Positions 36,273 through 49,547 of a stretch of 64,000 nucleotides of DNA are shown one piece after another. The notes beneath the pieces are model-generated. The model did not search any database. It was not told the origin of the DNA and saw only the letters and a list, made by a program, of their open reading frames with translations. This DNA comes from Paguma larvata (lineage: Eukaryota > Chordata > Mammalia > Carnivora > Viverridae): contig CM057826.1 of assembly GCA_030068075.1 (NCBI GenBank), positions 70,405,312 through 70,469,311 of the forward strand, read 5' to 3'. A program made the translations under genes and the position numbers. Positions within the stretch are counted from its first letter, which is position 1, and the number at the start of each line of letters is the position of its first letter.

Positions 36273-38247
36273 AAATTATTTTCTTCATGTTTCTAAAAGT
36301 GATAATTACATTATATCTACTAGCATCTATTACTTTAGTTTCTAGTTTAGAGCACAGGGTTAGAAAATATACACTGTTGCCTAGCAATAATAATTTCCAT
36401 TCATTGAGTTTCCAATATCATTAGGGGCTAAGAATAACACAGGACAGAAAATGAGGAAGGAGAGTAAAAGAAAGATAAAGAGGAAGAGGAAAACAAGTAG
36501 CATCAGGTGAGAAGAAAGAGATGTTAAAGAAGAAAACTGAAGAAATTAAACTCCTTGCTGTGTTAAAGTCTCTCTTCTTTATTATTGTTATAATGTTATT
36601 TCCAAGGCAGCACTTTTCTTATACTAAACCTCTGGCCATACTTCCGTGCACCCAGGATACCGGTCCTATTCTATATATTAACACATTTGTCACTAGAATT
36701 CCATATTAATACTTTGCTATGGTAAGTGAGTCTTTATTCTTCCTTCCTTCCTTTCTCCCTCTTCCCTATCATTTAAAAAAAAAAAAAAAAGTATTTCCTT
36801 CCTGTAGGGTAAAATTAAGAGAGAAGTACCATGACTGATGGAGAGAGTAACTCAAAGGTGAATAAGATTATTGCTGTTGCCAAAATTTACAAAATTTACA
36901 AAACTTTACTAAAAGGCAGACACTCATTATGTTACAACAGAGATTCAATGTGCTGAGTAATCAAAAGAAAGCAACAGTGTTCTCTTTCCCCAGTTAACAT
37001 GTATACATTATAGGGGAAACACTGAGGATGGTGATGTTTTACATAAAACTACGGCCCAGCTCATGCTCCACATTGAGAGAAGAGTTCTTCAGTCCTGATA
37101 GATGATGATTAATGTTCTGGGCCTTTTTTCTTTTTGAAAAAAGTCCTGTTACAACTTTAAATTCTCAGAACAGTGTTATCACAAGTGGCAGCTCTTTAGA
37201 TACAGAGGGACAGTATAACTTATCATCTGAACCAGGACACTACTGAGAGTAAAAAGGAACAACTCGACAGACTGCCGCTGGATGATCCCCGTAATTAGAT
37301 GGCCAGAATAGCCCAGTATCACTTTTGTGTCTCTGAAATTAATTTATATTAACTGATTTTATCAATCTGAAGGGGGGAAAAAAACATAGCCAAAATGTGT
37401 GCTGAAGATGAGGCGTTAAATGTGTAACATACATTAAATATAAACTAAAATAATCCTGTGGTTATTAAAGCAGGAAAAAAGTCCTTGCCATAAAGGTAAA
37501 TGTATTTTTTCTAAGAAATATTTTATACTCTATGACAAAACTTACAAAATGCTAATTTACAGTGATAGACTATTTATTTTAATTAGGGTCGAAATGTATT
37601 CCCAAAGGATATTAGACTTCAGATCCAAGCAAATACTCCAAAGAGTCGCTTGTTTTATTATAAAAGTATACTACATGAATAAGCCTTACTTTTTCATTGT
37701 AACATACTACTTGTCCACACATTGATGATTGTAATTTCTGTGTAATAAAGTGTAAATTGTTTTGTCAAAAAAATCACTTTACTGTCAAGGAAAACTTCAA
37801 GTAAATAGGTACTCAAAATAAATGTCTTCAAAGAAATATTTATATTCAACTTTCCCCCACCCCATATAATAGTATAGTAATCATTAATCCCAATTTTGAG
37901 ATTTTTCCTAGAACATAGACACTAAAAGAAATTTAATTCACAAAGGAAATGAAAGCAGTCATAATATTACTGCCCTTCACAAGGCTGGAACATATATTTT
38001 TTCTAGAAACCTAAAAATAACATGATTAGATTTATATATGTTTCCTTTTCCTTATGCAAAAAATGTAAATGAAAGTTGCTAGCAACTACTTAATAAATAT
38101 TCAGGATCATATATGAATATGGATATATGGCAGTGGCCAAACTTTACCAAATTGGAATTACTGTTGCTTAGCTCCCACCCTGAAACCACATAATTTCAAT
38201 GGGCATCAGAACTTTTAAAACTACCTCAGATTAAAATATATAGCCAA
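36273..38247. other. Unique AT-rich intergenic sequence
   Basis: No gene or clear repeat. It includes a poly(A) run at about 36775-36790 with a CTTCC-rich patch just before it. Several A/T-rich stretches occur, but no L1 or SINE motif. Confidence 0.5.
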
Positions 38248-38443
38248 GGAGAGCCTGGGTGGCTCAGTTGGTTTACTATCCCACCCTTGATTTTGGCTCA
38301 GGTCATGCATGATCTTACGTTTATGAGTTGGAGACCTGCATTGGGCTCTGCGGTGACAGCGTGGAGCCTGCCTGGTTTGGGTTCTGTCTCTGTCCCTCCC
38401 CCACTGATTGAGAACCAGTGCAGCAAGTAGCTAAAAATAAAAC
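38248..38443 (+). mobile_element. CAN-SINE, diverged (sense)
   Basis: Head GAGAGCCTGGGTGGCTCAGTTGG, then GGCTCAGGTCATGCATGATCTTACG, GGGCTCTGCGGTGACAGCGTGGAGCCTGC and CTGTCTCTGTCCCTCCCCCACTG. The 3' end is irregular, with only a short A-rich tail (CTAAAAATAAAAC). The TSD is not visible, so this is probably an older copy. Confidence 0.9.
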
Positions 38444-41400
38444 AGATCTTCTATATCCTATTCCTTTTAACAATTTAGCTGAATATTCAAATACCATGTT
38501 TTGGAACAAATATCAGACTTGGATTTTGTCCACTGATTTAACCTTCTCTTTGTGTACTAAATCTGATACGTTAGAGATTTCATCTTACATATTCTTGCCT
38601 CTTGTGTGGAGTTTTTTTTTTTTTTTTTGTCTTTTTCATTTTTTATCTTGACTCTAATTTCAACGTATGGTGATGGATATTTAGATTTCTAATCTCAAAT
38701 GCTGACATTCAATTTGACATGCCAAATATTATCTACAAACATGGATGCTTTAATTAACCAACCAATTTGCCTGTCATTGTTTTATATCTAACATCATTGT
38801 GGTTCTCAACTCCTTTCACTTTCCACTTCATGAAATTTCCATTAAAACTGTGGCCTTCAATCTATCTGGGGACTTGCAGATAAAAACTGCAATAATGCTT
38901 TCAATAAAATTTTTAAAAGCTTCATTTCTTTTGTTATTCCCAACCTTATTCCATGCGAAAACACAGAGACACTTTCATAGGTTAGATGGTATTTCTATTG
39001 TGAAATTTTCTCAGAATCCACTAAATATATGTATTAAGAGTTTTAATCAAAATGATCAAGTTTTTCAATAATCAAGACTGTTTTTCCTCTTACCCATGCA
39101 TTTTTGCTCCAGAATACCTCTGTTCTATTCAATTATTAACCTGGAAATTTTATAGTTGCTACTAGTGTTTTCTTTGGCTGGACAAGTAGGACAGTATCAG
39201 TAACAGAAAATCAGAAAAATAACCAATATCAAAGCAGGTATTAAATGAGACTTCCTTGAGGGAGAAAATGGTTATATGCAAGTTTCATATAAATGACCGA
39301 ATGAGACAAATCAAGAAGAGTCATTATTCCTAATTTATGAGGCCTTGACTTTGGACATACTCGTCTATGCCACTCTCCAATTTAAAAACAAACAAACAAA
39401 CAAACAAACAGAAATAACCTGTTGCCCAGACTAACATTAGTAAAGAAAGGTTCTCTCCAACTAACATGCTGAAGTTAAACAGAATTAAATGCAGTACAGG
39501 TATAGCAAAAGGTATAAACTGAGTGGGATTGTGTATTGGTAAAACATAAAGCTACTAGCTTTATGATCTTAATTTACTCATTTTCTTATTCATATATTTC
39601 ATGGAACCAATGCATAAAATACAAAAAATAAAGAAAAGATAATTTGCTGGGTAATTTAGAGGGAGGAAATTAAACTGTAATGGCAACCATGTAAATTCGT
39701 TTTTAAACTATAAAGTTTCACATCAAGTTATATTACCATTTGCAGTATAGAAATTCCCCTAAAACTTTACCTAACCCTGTTATGATGCCTTGAAATATAT
39801 TTTAATTTATCTTCAAAAGGTATTTTATCCTCTGAGTTTTAAAAGGGAACATGAAATAGATTCCACTCCTGTCTGGCCTTCCTAAGTTTAGACTTCTCTC
39901 CTATTAAATGATTAAAAATAATTTTAAATAACAAAGCTGCACCAAGCAATTCATCTTTTCAACATGTCAAGGTTCTTTAAAGCTAAATTGCTTTTAGTAA
40001 TAGTTGGTTTCAATTACGAATTAACTTTGATTTGTTGCTGTTCTTGTCTGTGGCATTTGACTGGAATGAGTAACTGCGGTCTATAAATTCTAGTCTCAAA
40101 CCTACATCTGGCAACTCATTAGGAATCATCTTTAAGAGACTCAAGAAAACATCAAAAGAAACAAGAATAATTCTTCCATGCACAGCATTCTTAACTTCAA
40201 AGGCCCAGTTCAGAAACAAATAATCTTTCTCATATTTTCATTTTAACTAAGGTGATTAAAATAAAAATATATTCAAATTTTGTCCTCTTAGGCCTGAAAT
40301 AGGACTCCATTAAAAAAAATACTAGAACTAAACCATGTTCTATGATTAATAAATGTTTTAGTCATTTATAGTTTGTATCCTTTTGTTATACAAACTGTCC
40401 CAAGCTGGCCTTTTCAGTTTCACATTAAAAAAAAAAAGACAAATTGTGGCTTTGCAGTCTGAGTTGGAATATAAAGGTAGTTGAGTTCTATGTGAAATCT
40501 TTTGCTTAGAAATGGAAATTTTCCCATGAGGATGTGTTCAATGAAACTCATTCACAGGGTTATTTCTGTTCCTCTAGACTTATCTGTGTCATTATCTTCA
40601 CAGTTTTAGAATCCCTTTAATATCAAAAGGCTAGGATACAAGGGACAGTTAACATAAATACATGCAAGAAAATTAAAGTCTGTGATGCTGGCCAAGCACT
40701 CTCACACACTGGGGATACAAAAGAACGTAAATTTAAGTCATCAGCAGCAATTCCTATGTGCCCATGTTTAACAAATGAGCTTTTCTTGCTGGCTGGGCTC
40801 CAAAGATTTTCTGGAAATTCTGCTTGAAATGTCATGCCTACTATACTTCAGTAAGTTCTTCCCACAGTTAATTCTTAGATTTGCACGTACATATAAGTAT
40901 CTTAATTCTACAAATATATACCCTAGCATATGATTCTGTGCCTCAAATTCATATCCTTTTCCCTCCTTACTCCCTTATTGCAAGTTACAGGTTATCAGAA
41001 ATTATTGAATATCTAGTTCCTCCAGTCTTTCCTTCTTTTATCTTATCTCTGAATGGCTTTAGGTCTCTTGCTGTAGGTCCTAGAAACCAAGATCTCTTAG
41101 CTAATCTAAGAAGAACGATAAAAAGTGGTCATTTTGCTACTTCAATTCCATAGATTTTTACATTTAAAACAGGAAAAACTCCACTTTCTCTGTCCCTATA
41201 TTTGGGGTGCTAAGCTGTGATAAATAAAATCAACAAACATGTAGACTGATGTCATTCTAGTCTCTGGTCTCCAACCTTACCAGAGTAAGCCTTCAGCTCT
41301 ACTTGACAATCCTCTCAAAAGCTGCTTGACGACACTCTCTCATTCTTCAAAAAGTCATTAGATAGGAGTAAATGAAGGATAATTACCATGCCTAGTCATT

Positions 41401-41886
41401 TTTGCATTTGAAACGTTTAGGAATGCTTGGCCTATGCTAGATGAATGCACAAGTTTTCCAATTAATGTCTCTCTCCAAGTCTTAAATTTTTCTCTAAGTT
41501 CTGTTGATTTCAACAAAGAAAAAAAAAATCGAGATTTTTTTTCAAATACAATTCCTAACAATAATTGTGTGCCACCTTATTCTGGCAACATCCTATGTAT
41601 TTTGATATTATCCTGTATGTTTCTCACAATATTTCCAATAAAGCAGGTACTATTATTCACAGTGTACAGCAGGGATAGATGATGATTAAACTTTTAAGTA
41701 GTCATTCCAAGTTTAAACAGCTAGACTAGTGCATGATGGCCTGTGTCTGATATCATACATGAGTCTGATGACAGAGTTCTATATCTTAATTAAAATTTCT
41801 CCACGGCCTGTACATTTTCTTACAAATATTTTATGGCTTGAAAATTTTATTTCATGTTTAATATTTTTTGCAACACTAATATAATT
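38444..41886. other. Unique AT-rich intergenic sequence
   Basis: About 3.4 kb without a recognised gene or transposable element. It contains a poly(T) run near 38611-38627 and an (AAAC)n array at about 39385-39411. Frames of up to 90 codons show no motif. Some parts could be conserved noncoding DNA, which cannot be judged from one sequence. Confidence 0.5.
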
Positions 41887-41902
41887 AAAATTGTGATTTT
41901 TA

Positions 41903-42065
41903 GGGGCACCCGGTTGGGTCAGTTGGTTGAGCATCTGACTCTTGATTTCAGCTCAGATCATGATCCCGAGGTCATGGGATTGAGCCCCACATCAGGCTCT
42001 GCACTGAGCAGGGAGCCTGGTTAATATTATTTCTCTGCCTTTTCTCCTCTCTTTCTCTCAAAAAG
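41903..42065 (+). mobile_element. CAN-SINE, older carnivore-type copy (sense)
   Basis: Head GGGGCACCCGGTTGGGTCAGTTGG, then CTCAGATCATGATCCCGAGG, ATGGGATTGAGCCCC (B box), CTCTGCACTGAGCAGGGAGCC and a short CT tract. The CACTGAGCAGGGAGCC body is the general carnivore variant, not the felid one. The TSD is about 15 bp: AAAATTGTGATTTTTA at 41887-41902 against a copy ending TTTGATTTTTA at 42081, with minor decay. Confidence 0.92.
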
Positions 42066-42589
42066 AAAAATTTGATTTTTACATTATGGATCTTTACAAT
42101 CTTGACAATATACATTGAAAAGTGATGATTTCTTTATTTTCTATGTAATTAACTGTCTCAACACCATTTTTTTGACTACCTCATGTGTCCCCACTGATAT
42201 GTAATGCAAAATTTCACTATATCAAGTCTTTCATATATACATGAAAATGTAGGTTCTCCATTCTGTTAATTTGTATATTCTAATATTAACACACCATATT
42301 ATGATTATTAGTCATTATAGTATTTATTTATATGTGGTATGGTGTGTTCTCTGATATTACTAGACCTCTTCAACATTTCTTGGCAATTAAATATTCAAAA
42401 AGTAATTATTGCATTGAAATTTGTCCAGGTCATATGGGACATCTTCCAGCACTAGAGATGAGAAAGAATATTATTTTTTTCTAAACTTAGAAACTACAAA
42501 AATCTCATGGATTCAAGATTCAAATTAAACTCGAATCATCAAAGATTCAAGTTTAATTTATTCTTATTAAAATCACAGAATTTTAGGTA

Positions 42590-42720
42590 TAGAAGGACTT
42601 TTAAAGATCATCTCCTTGAACTCATTTCTTTTATCTGAGAACACTGAGACCTGGAGGGGTAAAGTAATTTGCAAAACGCCACACAATGAGTGGTAGAGCA
42701 TGTGCTAAAATTACATCTGT
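42590..42720 (-). mobile_element. MIR relic (antisense)
   Basis: The segment reads as an antisense MIR core: AGAACACTGAGACCTGGAGGGGTAAAGTAATTTGC followed by CCACACAATGAGTGGTAGAGC. These correspond to the conserved 'gaaactgaggc...gtaacttgcc...cacacagc' block of this ancient mammalian tRNA-derived SINE. It is short and diverged. Confidence 0.65.
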
Positions 42721-43599
42721 TAAGTGAGTAAAATAGAAAAGGTTCTATTCCTAATTCTCAGTTTTTAAGCTAGCTTTGATTTTTACTGATTTTGAATTCA
42801 TCAACCAAAGAGTCAATTATAAGTCAATGTATAATCATAAGATGACATTGGTTAGCTAATGAAAATAATTCATAAACACATCATTAAAATAGTTTATTAT
42901 GCATCTGAATATTTGTGTTTGAAGAGTTTAGTATGAATTGAATATCTTAAAAAGGAAAATAGGTATTACCCCTTCTAGCAAAGGAAGACTATTTCTAGAC
43001 CAATGTTGTCAACCAACAAGCAAAGCTAGATTTGTATAAATTTAAAAATATCAAGCATAAAAAATGAGGGGGTAAAATAAACAAACAAACAAATAAATAA
43101 ATAAATAATAAAGAGCGCTAACATAGTGTGAACTTGAGGATCCAGTATACTAGAGAGAAGGAAATGGAAGAAAGGCGAGCTAACATTTTAAGCCACACTT
43201 CTTGGAATTTACTGAGTCCAAGGGAGCAGCTAAAAGACTCAAAAGCCAAACAGAAAGTGGCTGCTCAGGAGTTTTAATTAGAACAGAATTTCTGACATTC
43301 TTAACAGACTAGGGTATACAATTTTTATATTTATGACTCTGCAGGAAGGAGGAATATTGGTAAACAACCCAGGATTTTGCATGTAATCCCTGAAGTGCCA
43401 TACTCTACCAGTAAAGATAAAATTGAATTAGACAACTTGTCTCAAAGACTGAAGCCCAGCTTCTTATCAGTTCAGCCTCTGAACAAATGAAGGCAACCTT
43501 TCTCTGCTTGACCAGAGCAAAAGTCAATCCTCTCTAGAGGAAGATCACACGAAAATCACCTCTTCGAGTTTTCGTATAAACTTTAGAAACACAAATATA

Positions 43600-44820
43600 A
43601 AACAGCCAAATGTACAAAAAGGCAGAATGGATTAATGGAGATAATAGAAATAGACCTACAAAAGATCCAAAGATGTTATTAGATACAGAGTGATTAATGC
43701 TTCAAAAAATTGAATAATATGAAGAATTTTATCAGGCAGATTTTTATTAATCATAAAAATAATCCTAAAACAGAAATTATAATAACTAAATGCAAGTAAT
43801 CAATACATCATTTTAACAGGAAAGCAATTCCGGTGTAAAGATTAGTTAACTAAAAAACTGAATAAAATATTCAGACTGACACATGGAAGTAAAAAGGAAG
43901 AAATTACTCAAAAGTACTAAAGATGGACACATGGTACATGAAATACGTATTTTCTGCAATCAGCCTCCCAGAAGGACAGGAGAGAGACAATGAAGTAGAA
44001 CTGATACAGAATTGATACTTATGGAAACACAGGTGGATAATTTTTAGAACAGCAGATTTAAGAAACACTACAATTCCAAGCATGATGAATTCAAAAGAAG
44101 AATGATAATCACTGCTGGTTAGTCCACTTAAAATTGAAGTTAAAGAAAATGAAAATTTTAAACCAGAAAAAAAATTAAAAAAACAGGTTAACTTCGAACT
44201 GAAAGCAATAAGGCTAAGCTGATTATCCAACACAATAGAAACTAGAAAACAGCAGAATGAAAATTTTAAAAGATAAATGGCTTCTAGTCAAAAATTCTCT
44301 ATCTACTAAAAATTCCCTCCAATGATGAAAATACAACAGAATTTAAGACAAACATGAAGAGCAGTCCTTGTCAACAAATTCACACAAAGTGGAGTTTTAC
44401 GGGTGAAAAACAAACAAAAACATTCTCTGATGGTACAAGACTCAGAGAATAGCTGGTAACACTTCTAAGTGAATGTTTACTATATAAAATAAAAATAGCA
44501 CCTCATGGAAATTATAAATTCCCCCAAACAGAGCACAAAGTACATAAAGGGAGTTAAATGAAGAATATGTATTTTATGCTGTGGTTTTATAATCTTCGGG
44601 AAAGATATACCAGGTTTCAATGTGTTTATATATAACACTGTGTCAGTAAGTACAAAAATTTTTAAATGACTTAATATATAAAAAGCAGAAAAATCTATAA
44701 TTGTAGTGGGGTATTTTGATATATCTCTATAACTTGAAACAAAACTATTACAAGGAATAACATTTATTCAACATGATGAACAAAAGGGAATAACAGAAAA
44801 ACAGACTTTCCAAAAAGACA
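43600..44820 (+). mobile_element. Ancient L1M/HAL1-like relic (sense), ORF1 region
   Basis: The section CTATCTACTAAAAATTCCCTCC...AATTTAAGACAAACATGAAGAGCAG resembles the C-terminal ORF1 coding region of old L1M/HAL1 elements. The block at about 44700, ATTGTAGTGGGGTATTTTGATA, resembles the 'GDFN' region of ORF2. Decay is extensive and the left boundary is a guess. HAL1 lacks ORF2, so L1M is the better label if the second match holds. Confidence 0.5.
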
Positions 44821-44824
44821 ATAA

Positions 44825-45895
44825 AAAGTGGGAGAGGACTTTATTTGGAAAATATATTCATCACATTTTTAAACTCTGAATAATTCTTAGATATGAGGGT
44901 TACAGAGCCAGAAATTGATCTGGCCCTCCACACGGTATGTAATAACACAAGTAGTTTGAAGAGCTCTCTCCCCAGGCTGGGCCCTGAAGCTCTAAAGGGC
45001 AGGTTCGTGAGAAGTTGCCTATCGGCAAGCATACAGCTATAGTAACAACTTCCACTCTTTGAAAGCACACTCTTTCCCTAAAAGCAGTTTTATTGATACT
45101 TTCTTTAGTTGGCACTGGATGAGAAGTACTTCTGCTCCGGAGCTTACTTGTAAGTAAGGGAGAGAAAACGAAGAGCAATATGCCAACAATCTTCAAATAA
45201 AAACCCACCGCTTCCACAGTCTCTAGATTCTCTTCCCGTATAAATTGCAATCTGCTGAAAGGCTAAGGTGTGTAATTCTGGTTTTATATACTACTTTTTT
45301 AGCCCCCGCAGTGAGGAATTTAATGACTCTCTTTGCAAATTGGTGTATTTGTCATGTTTAAATTCCTTTAAACCTTAAACCGCATTTTTATACAATTAGA
45401 AAAGTTTGATTTAATAATCTTTTATAAGCACATATATGTCTATAAGAGAAATATAATTTAGGAAGCTTGAGCTAATTTACTTTATCCTTGATAATGCCTA
45501 ATTTCACATAATTTCAAAATGTTTAGACAGGAGCCATCATTACTTGATTAAGATCATAGCAATCCTTTTTTACTGTAAAGAATACTAATTTTGATAGCTA
45601 CTTCATGTCTCCAAAGCTAGATGTGAAATAGAGGAAATGAAAATTCCACCTCTCTGTACTAAAAGATAGGAGAGAAGAATAAAACATGTGAGAGGTATGT
45701 TCTTCTTTAAGCACAAGAAACAAGTATATGAGAGTTATTCTGCATTAGGTATGGTAAAGTAGTAACTTACCATTCTACAAATACCAACGACAAACATTTC
45801 GGCAAATAGTAAACAAACTTAAAAACATCGACCCACCTACCTCGCTGCAAAAACTCCCAAAAAGCTCTGGAATAATCTAGAACAGGCAAATTTTT
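44825..45895. other. Intergenic sequence between two L1M relics
   Basis: Includes a moderately GC-rich patch at about 44920-45040 (CCCCAGGCTGGGCCCTGAAG). A 116-codon minus frame crosses it but has no recognisable domain. No repeat is assigned. Confidence 0.45.
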
Positions 45896-46975
45896 TGTAG
45901 GAGAGTTAAAACTTTAAAAGAGAATAGAGCGTGGGGTAAGATTTTATAGCTGTCGCCTGAAGGCAGTTGCAACATAGCGCAGAGTGCTGGAAACTCTAAC
46001 GGAAGAGAACTTTCTAAAGGAAAGGAACGGAGTCAAACCACTGCTGCTGGAGAGTGAGGGGGATATCACTAAAAGAGAGAGGCAGGTAAGAGAAATCCCA
46101 GATTCTCTGTATAAATTTTACCCACATTCTGCTGACCCCCAAACCACATATGCATGAGGTACACTAGACAAAATGTGGCTCAGTCAAAAGAACTGACCTG
46201 AGATATGAGTTGATGCACACTGCAGTTGTGACGGAGTACTTTGGGTCCAACTAAATTAACTGCTTGCTGAAATACAATTAACAGGACCAAAACTGAAAAG
46301 ACCCAGATGTTGCAATTATAAAAAATGACTTCAAGATATTTATTATACCTACATTAGATGAGGTAGAGAAAATTACGCTCATAATGAACAAAAAGATAGA
46401 AATAAAGGAAATATATAGTTTAAAGATGGCATTCTAGAAATGAGAAATACAAAACCCAAAGTAAAAATTGGCTGGGATAATTAAGAATGCAGTGAAGATA
46501 ATGGAAGAGCCAGAAATTTGAATATGGAGCAATAAAAATTATCCAATCAGAGTGAACACAGGAAAAAATGGAAAAAATAAACACGACTCAAGGACTTGTG
46601 AGACAATAACAAATTCTAAGAAGTATTAATGTAGTATAATAATGAGGCAAAAATATTTGACAAAATTAATATGAAATATTAGTGGCGTGTAAAACATGTA
46701 TCTTTATGCATTCAAGAAACTGTGAAGCCAAACAGAAAAAACACAGAAAAATTCACATCTAGGTACATCATAGTTAAACTAATGAAAAACAAAGATAAAT
46801 AGAAAATCAATCTGGAAATGAACCAAAGAAAAGTATACTACAGACATGACAGTCTAAGTAAAAAGTTCAAAAGAATCTACAAAACAACTACAGGAATATA
46901 ATTAGAAAGGCCACGGTACACACAGTTGATCTATAACATCCAACGCAGCAAAAAAGTTGAAAGATGAAATTTCTT

Positions 46976-47189
46976 TTTTCTTTTTTAATGCTTATTTATT
47001 TTTGAGAGAGAGAGAGAGAGATAGCATGAGCAGGGGAGGGGCAGAGAGAGAGGGAGACACAGAATCTGAAACAGGCTCCAGGCTCCAAGCTGTCAGCACA
47101 GAACCTGAAGCAGGTCTCAGACTTGGGAATGGTGAGATCATGACTAGGCTGAAATTGGATACTCAACCAACTGAGCCACCCAGGTGCCA
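46976..47189 (-). mobile_element. CAN-SINE nested in L1M (antisense)
   Basis: TTTATTTTTGAGAGAGAGAG at the left, GGGAGGGGCAGAGAGAGAGGG, CCAAGCTGTCAGCACAGAACC, GAGATCATGACTAGGCTGAAATTGG and the right end CCACCCAGGTGCC. GATGAAATTTCTT to the left and AATGTGATTTCTT to the right may be a decayed TSD. Confidence 0.93.
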
Positions 47190-47824
47190 TGAAAAATGTG
47201 ATTTCTTAATTTCTATTTACAACAGTGTCAAAAACAAACTTGCAAAAAATTTTAAAAAGATGAGCATGGTATTGTATGGAAACTCATAAAATATTAGTTA
47301 TAAATTTGATTTTCCACCTGGATTAGAAAAGTGAGTATCATTAACATGTTAATTTTATCTCAACTGACCTGTATATTTGAATGTAACAACTATCAAAATT
47401 ATGTCAGGAATTTTTAAAGCATAAAATGACAATCTATTCCAAAATTTATATGGAAAGTCACAAAAATAAGAGCCAAAGCAATTTAAAAAAAATCTGAGAT
47501 CTTAGGATACTTGATTTTATGAACTATTCTTATGAAGCATTAATGAAGAAAGTATGGTTGGTGTAAGATAAATTAATTAAAAATAAGAGATTGACTAGAA
47601 ACAACTACATATGCATATATATGTACATAAACTATATGTACATATATGTATACACACATATAAATAATTGATTTTTTAAAGTTGCCAAGATAATTCATTG
47701 TTGAAAAAGAAGTCTTTTACATGAAGTTTTGTTAGACTTAGATATCTATATAAAAATTTTTCAATATCTATTCTTATCTGGAAAGACCATGGGTCATAGA
47801 CTTAACTATAAAAGTTAAAGTTAC

Positions 47825-48046
47825 AGGGGCGCCTAGGTGGGTCAGTCAATTAATTATCTGACTTTGGCTCAGGTTATGACCTCATGGTGTGTGGGTTTGA
47901 ACTCTGTGTCGGGTTCGGTGCTGACAGCTCAGAGCCTGGAACCTGCTTCAGTTTCTTTGTCTCCCTCTCTCTGCCCCTCCCCCACTCATATTCTGTCCTC
48001 TCCCTCTCTTTCTCTCTCTCTCTCAAAAATAAACATTAAAATTTAA
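47825..48046 (+). mobile_element. CAN-SINE nested in L1M (sense)
   Basis: Head GGGGCGCCTAGGTGGGTCAG, B box GGGTTTGAACTC, body GGTGCTGACAGCTCAGAGCC, a CT-rich tract and CAAAAATAAACATTAAAA tail. The TSD is a perfect 15-mer, AAAAGTTAAAGTTAC, at 47810-47824 and 48047-48061. Confidence 0.96.
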
Positions 48047-48266
48047 AAAAGTTAAAGTTACTAACTTATTGAAGGAAACATAGAAGAATCCTTGCGATCT
48101 ATGGCAAAAATTTTTAGACAGTGCACAATGAATACAAACATGAAAGAAGACAAACTGATAGTGGATTTCATCAAAATGAAAAAATTCTGCTCAAAAGGCA
48201 CCATTAAGAAAATAAAAAGTCAAGCCATGAATAGAGAAAAAATTCTATGCATGAATCAGAGGATTT

Positions 48267-48481
48267 TTTTAAGTTTACTTATTTTGAGACAGAGAGAGAG
48301 ACAGAGAGAGACAGCAAGCATGGGACTGGCAGAAAGTGAGAGAGAGAAAATCCCAAGCAGGCTTGGTGCTATCAGCACAAAGTTCAACACAGGGCTCAAT
48401 CTCACAAACCATGATATCGTGACCTAAGTTGAGATCAAGAGTCAGACCCTTAACCAACCGAGCCACCCTTGCGCCCCGCAG
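48267..48481 (-). mobile_element. CAN-SINE nested in L1M (antisense)
   Basis: T-rich left end, AGAGAGAGACAGAGAGAGAC, CTTGGTGCTATCAGCACAAAG, GATATCGTGACCTAAGTTGAGATC, and CCACCCTTGCGCCCC on the right as the complement of the head. The TSD TCAGAGGATTT lies at 48256-48266 and 48482-48492, exact. Confidence 0.95.
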
Positions 48482-49547
48482 TCAGAGGATTTGTAACCTG
48501 AATATATAGTGTTCTTAAAACACAAGAGGAAGACAAATAAGCCAATCTAAATATTGGACAAAACCTTTGAATGATGAAAAGAAAATATACAAATGACCAA
48601 TGGTCACGTCACTGCTGCACAGAATTAGTGTTCAAGTTAGAACCACATAAGATAATTCTACATGAGTGTGCATGCATATGCAAATACACATACACGTGTG
48701 CTCACAAGCATGCACACCCCCCCACACACACAATCTAGAATGACTACATTTTTAAAAACTCTGAAGATACTAAGTATTGGAGAGTTCATTAAATAACCAG
48801 AACTCTCAAAAACTGGTTAGAATGTAAAATTTGGGAAATTGGTAATTTCCTACTTGCAATTTCTCTCCTTTCATAGAGACTAGCCATCCACTCCAAGTAG
48901 GTATCCAAGATTAATGAAGGAATATGTGAACCCAAAGACTTGTATATCTATTTTTATGGCAGTTTCTTTACAATAGCCCAAAGTTGTAAATAACCCAAAT
49001 GTTCATCAATAAGGAAATAAATAAGCAAAATATGGTAAAATAGAATACCAGTCATCTAAAATGGAATGAAATACTAATATACACATCATGGATGAACCTC
49101 AATATCCACTGTGATGAATGAAAAATCAGTTACAAGGAACACATACTATAGATTTCTGTTTATATAGAAATTCTTAAAAATGCAAACTATTCTATAGAAC
49201 AAAAAGCATATCAGTTGTTGCTGAGGTCTGGGTGGATGGAGGAACGGCACCTGGGCCGGGGGACCCTTTTGACAGCGATGGAAATGTTCAGTATTGTGGA
49301 TTCTGGTATGCCTCTTTCTGTCAAAACTCATGAAATTGTACAGTGTAAATGGATATGTTTTATGGTACATTACTATAAAATTAGGTAGTCAATATCTGAA
49401 TTCATAGGTGACATAAAGGAGTGATGATAAAACCTTGCTTCTCTTAGAGACCCCTGATGTGTTTAAGAATATGTGAGACTTGACATGTCATCCTATATTT
49501 TATGGTATGGTTGTGATGCATTTACCGAACAAAATGTCTTAGAAAGT

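Larger units (their letters stand above)
45900..49385 (+). mobile_element. Ancient L1M relic (sense), near full span, nested SINEs
   Basis: Decayed but collinear with an L1. There is 5'-UTR-like sequence (CTGCTGACCCCCAAACCAC), then ORF1-like sequence (CCAGATGTTGCAATTATA, AAACTAATGAAAAACAAAGATA). ORF2-like sequence follows (AATTTATATGGAAAGTCACAAAA, then TGGATTTCATCAAAATGAAAAAATTCTGC), and a 3' UTR with GCGATGGAAATGTTCAG and GTCAAAACTCATGAAATTGTACAG. Three SINEs are inserted in it (46976, 47825, 48267). Much of the central ORF2 is missing. No frame of useful length survives. Confidence 0.68.

Noticed and set aside
45900..49385. Possible HAL1 (ORF1-only half-LINE) instead of L1
   Set aside because: The ORF1-like part would fit HAL1, but ORF2-like sequence and an L1 3' UTR follow in order. 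L1M is the simpler call, unless two elements are joined.
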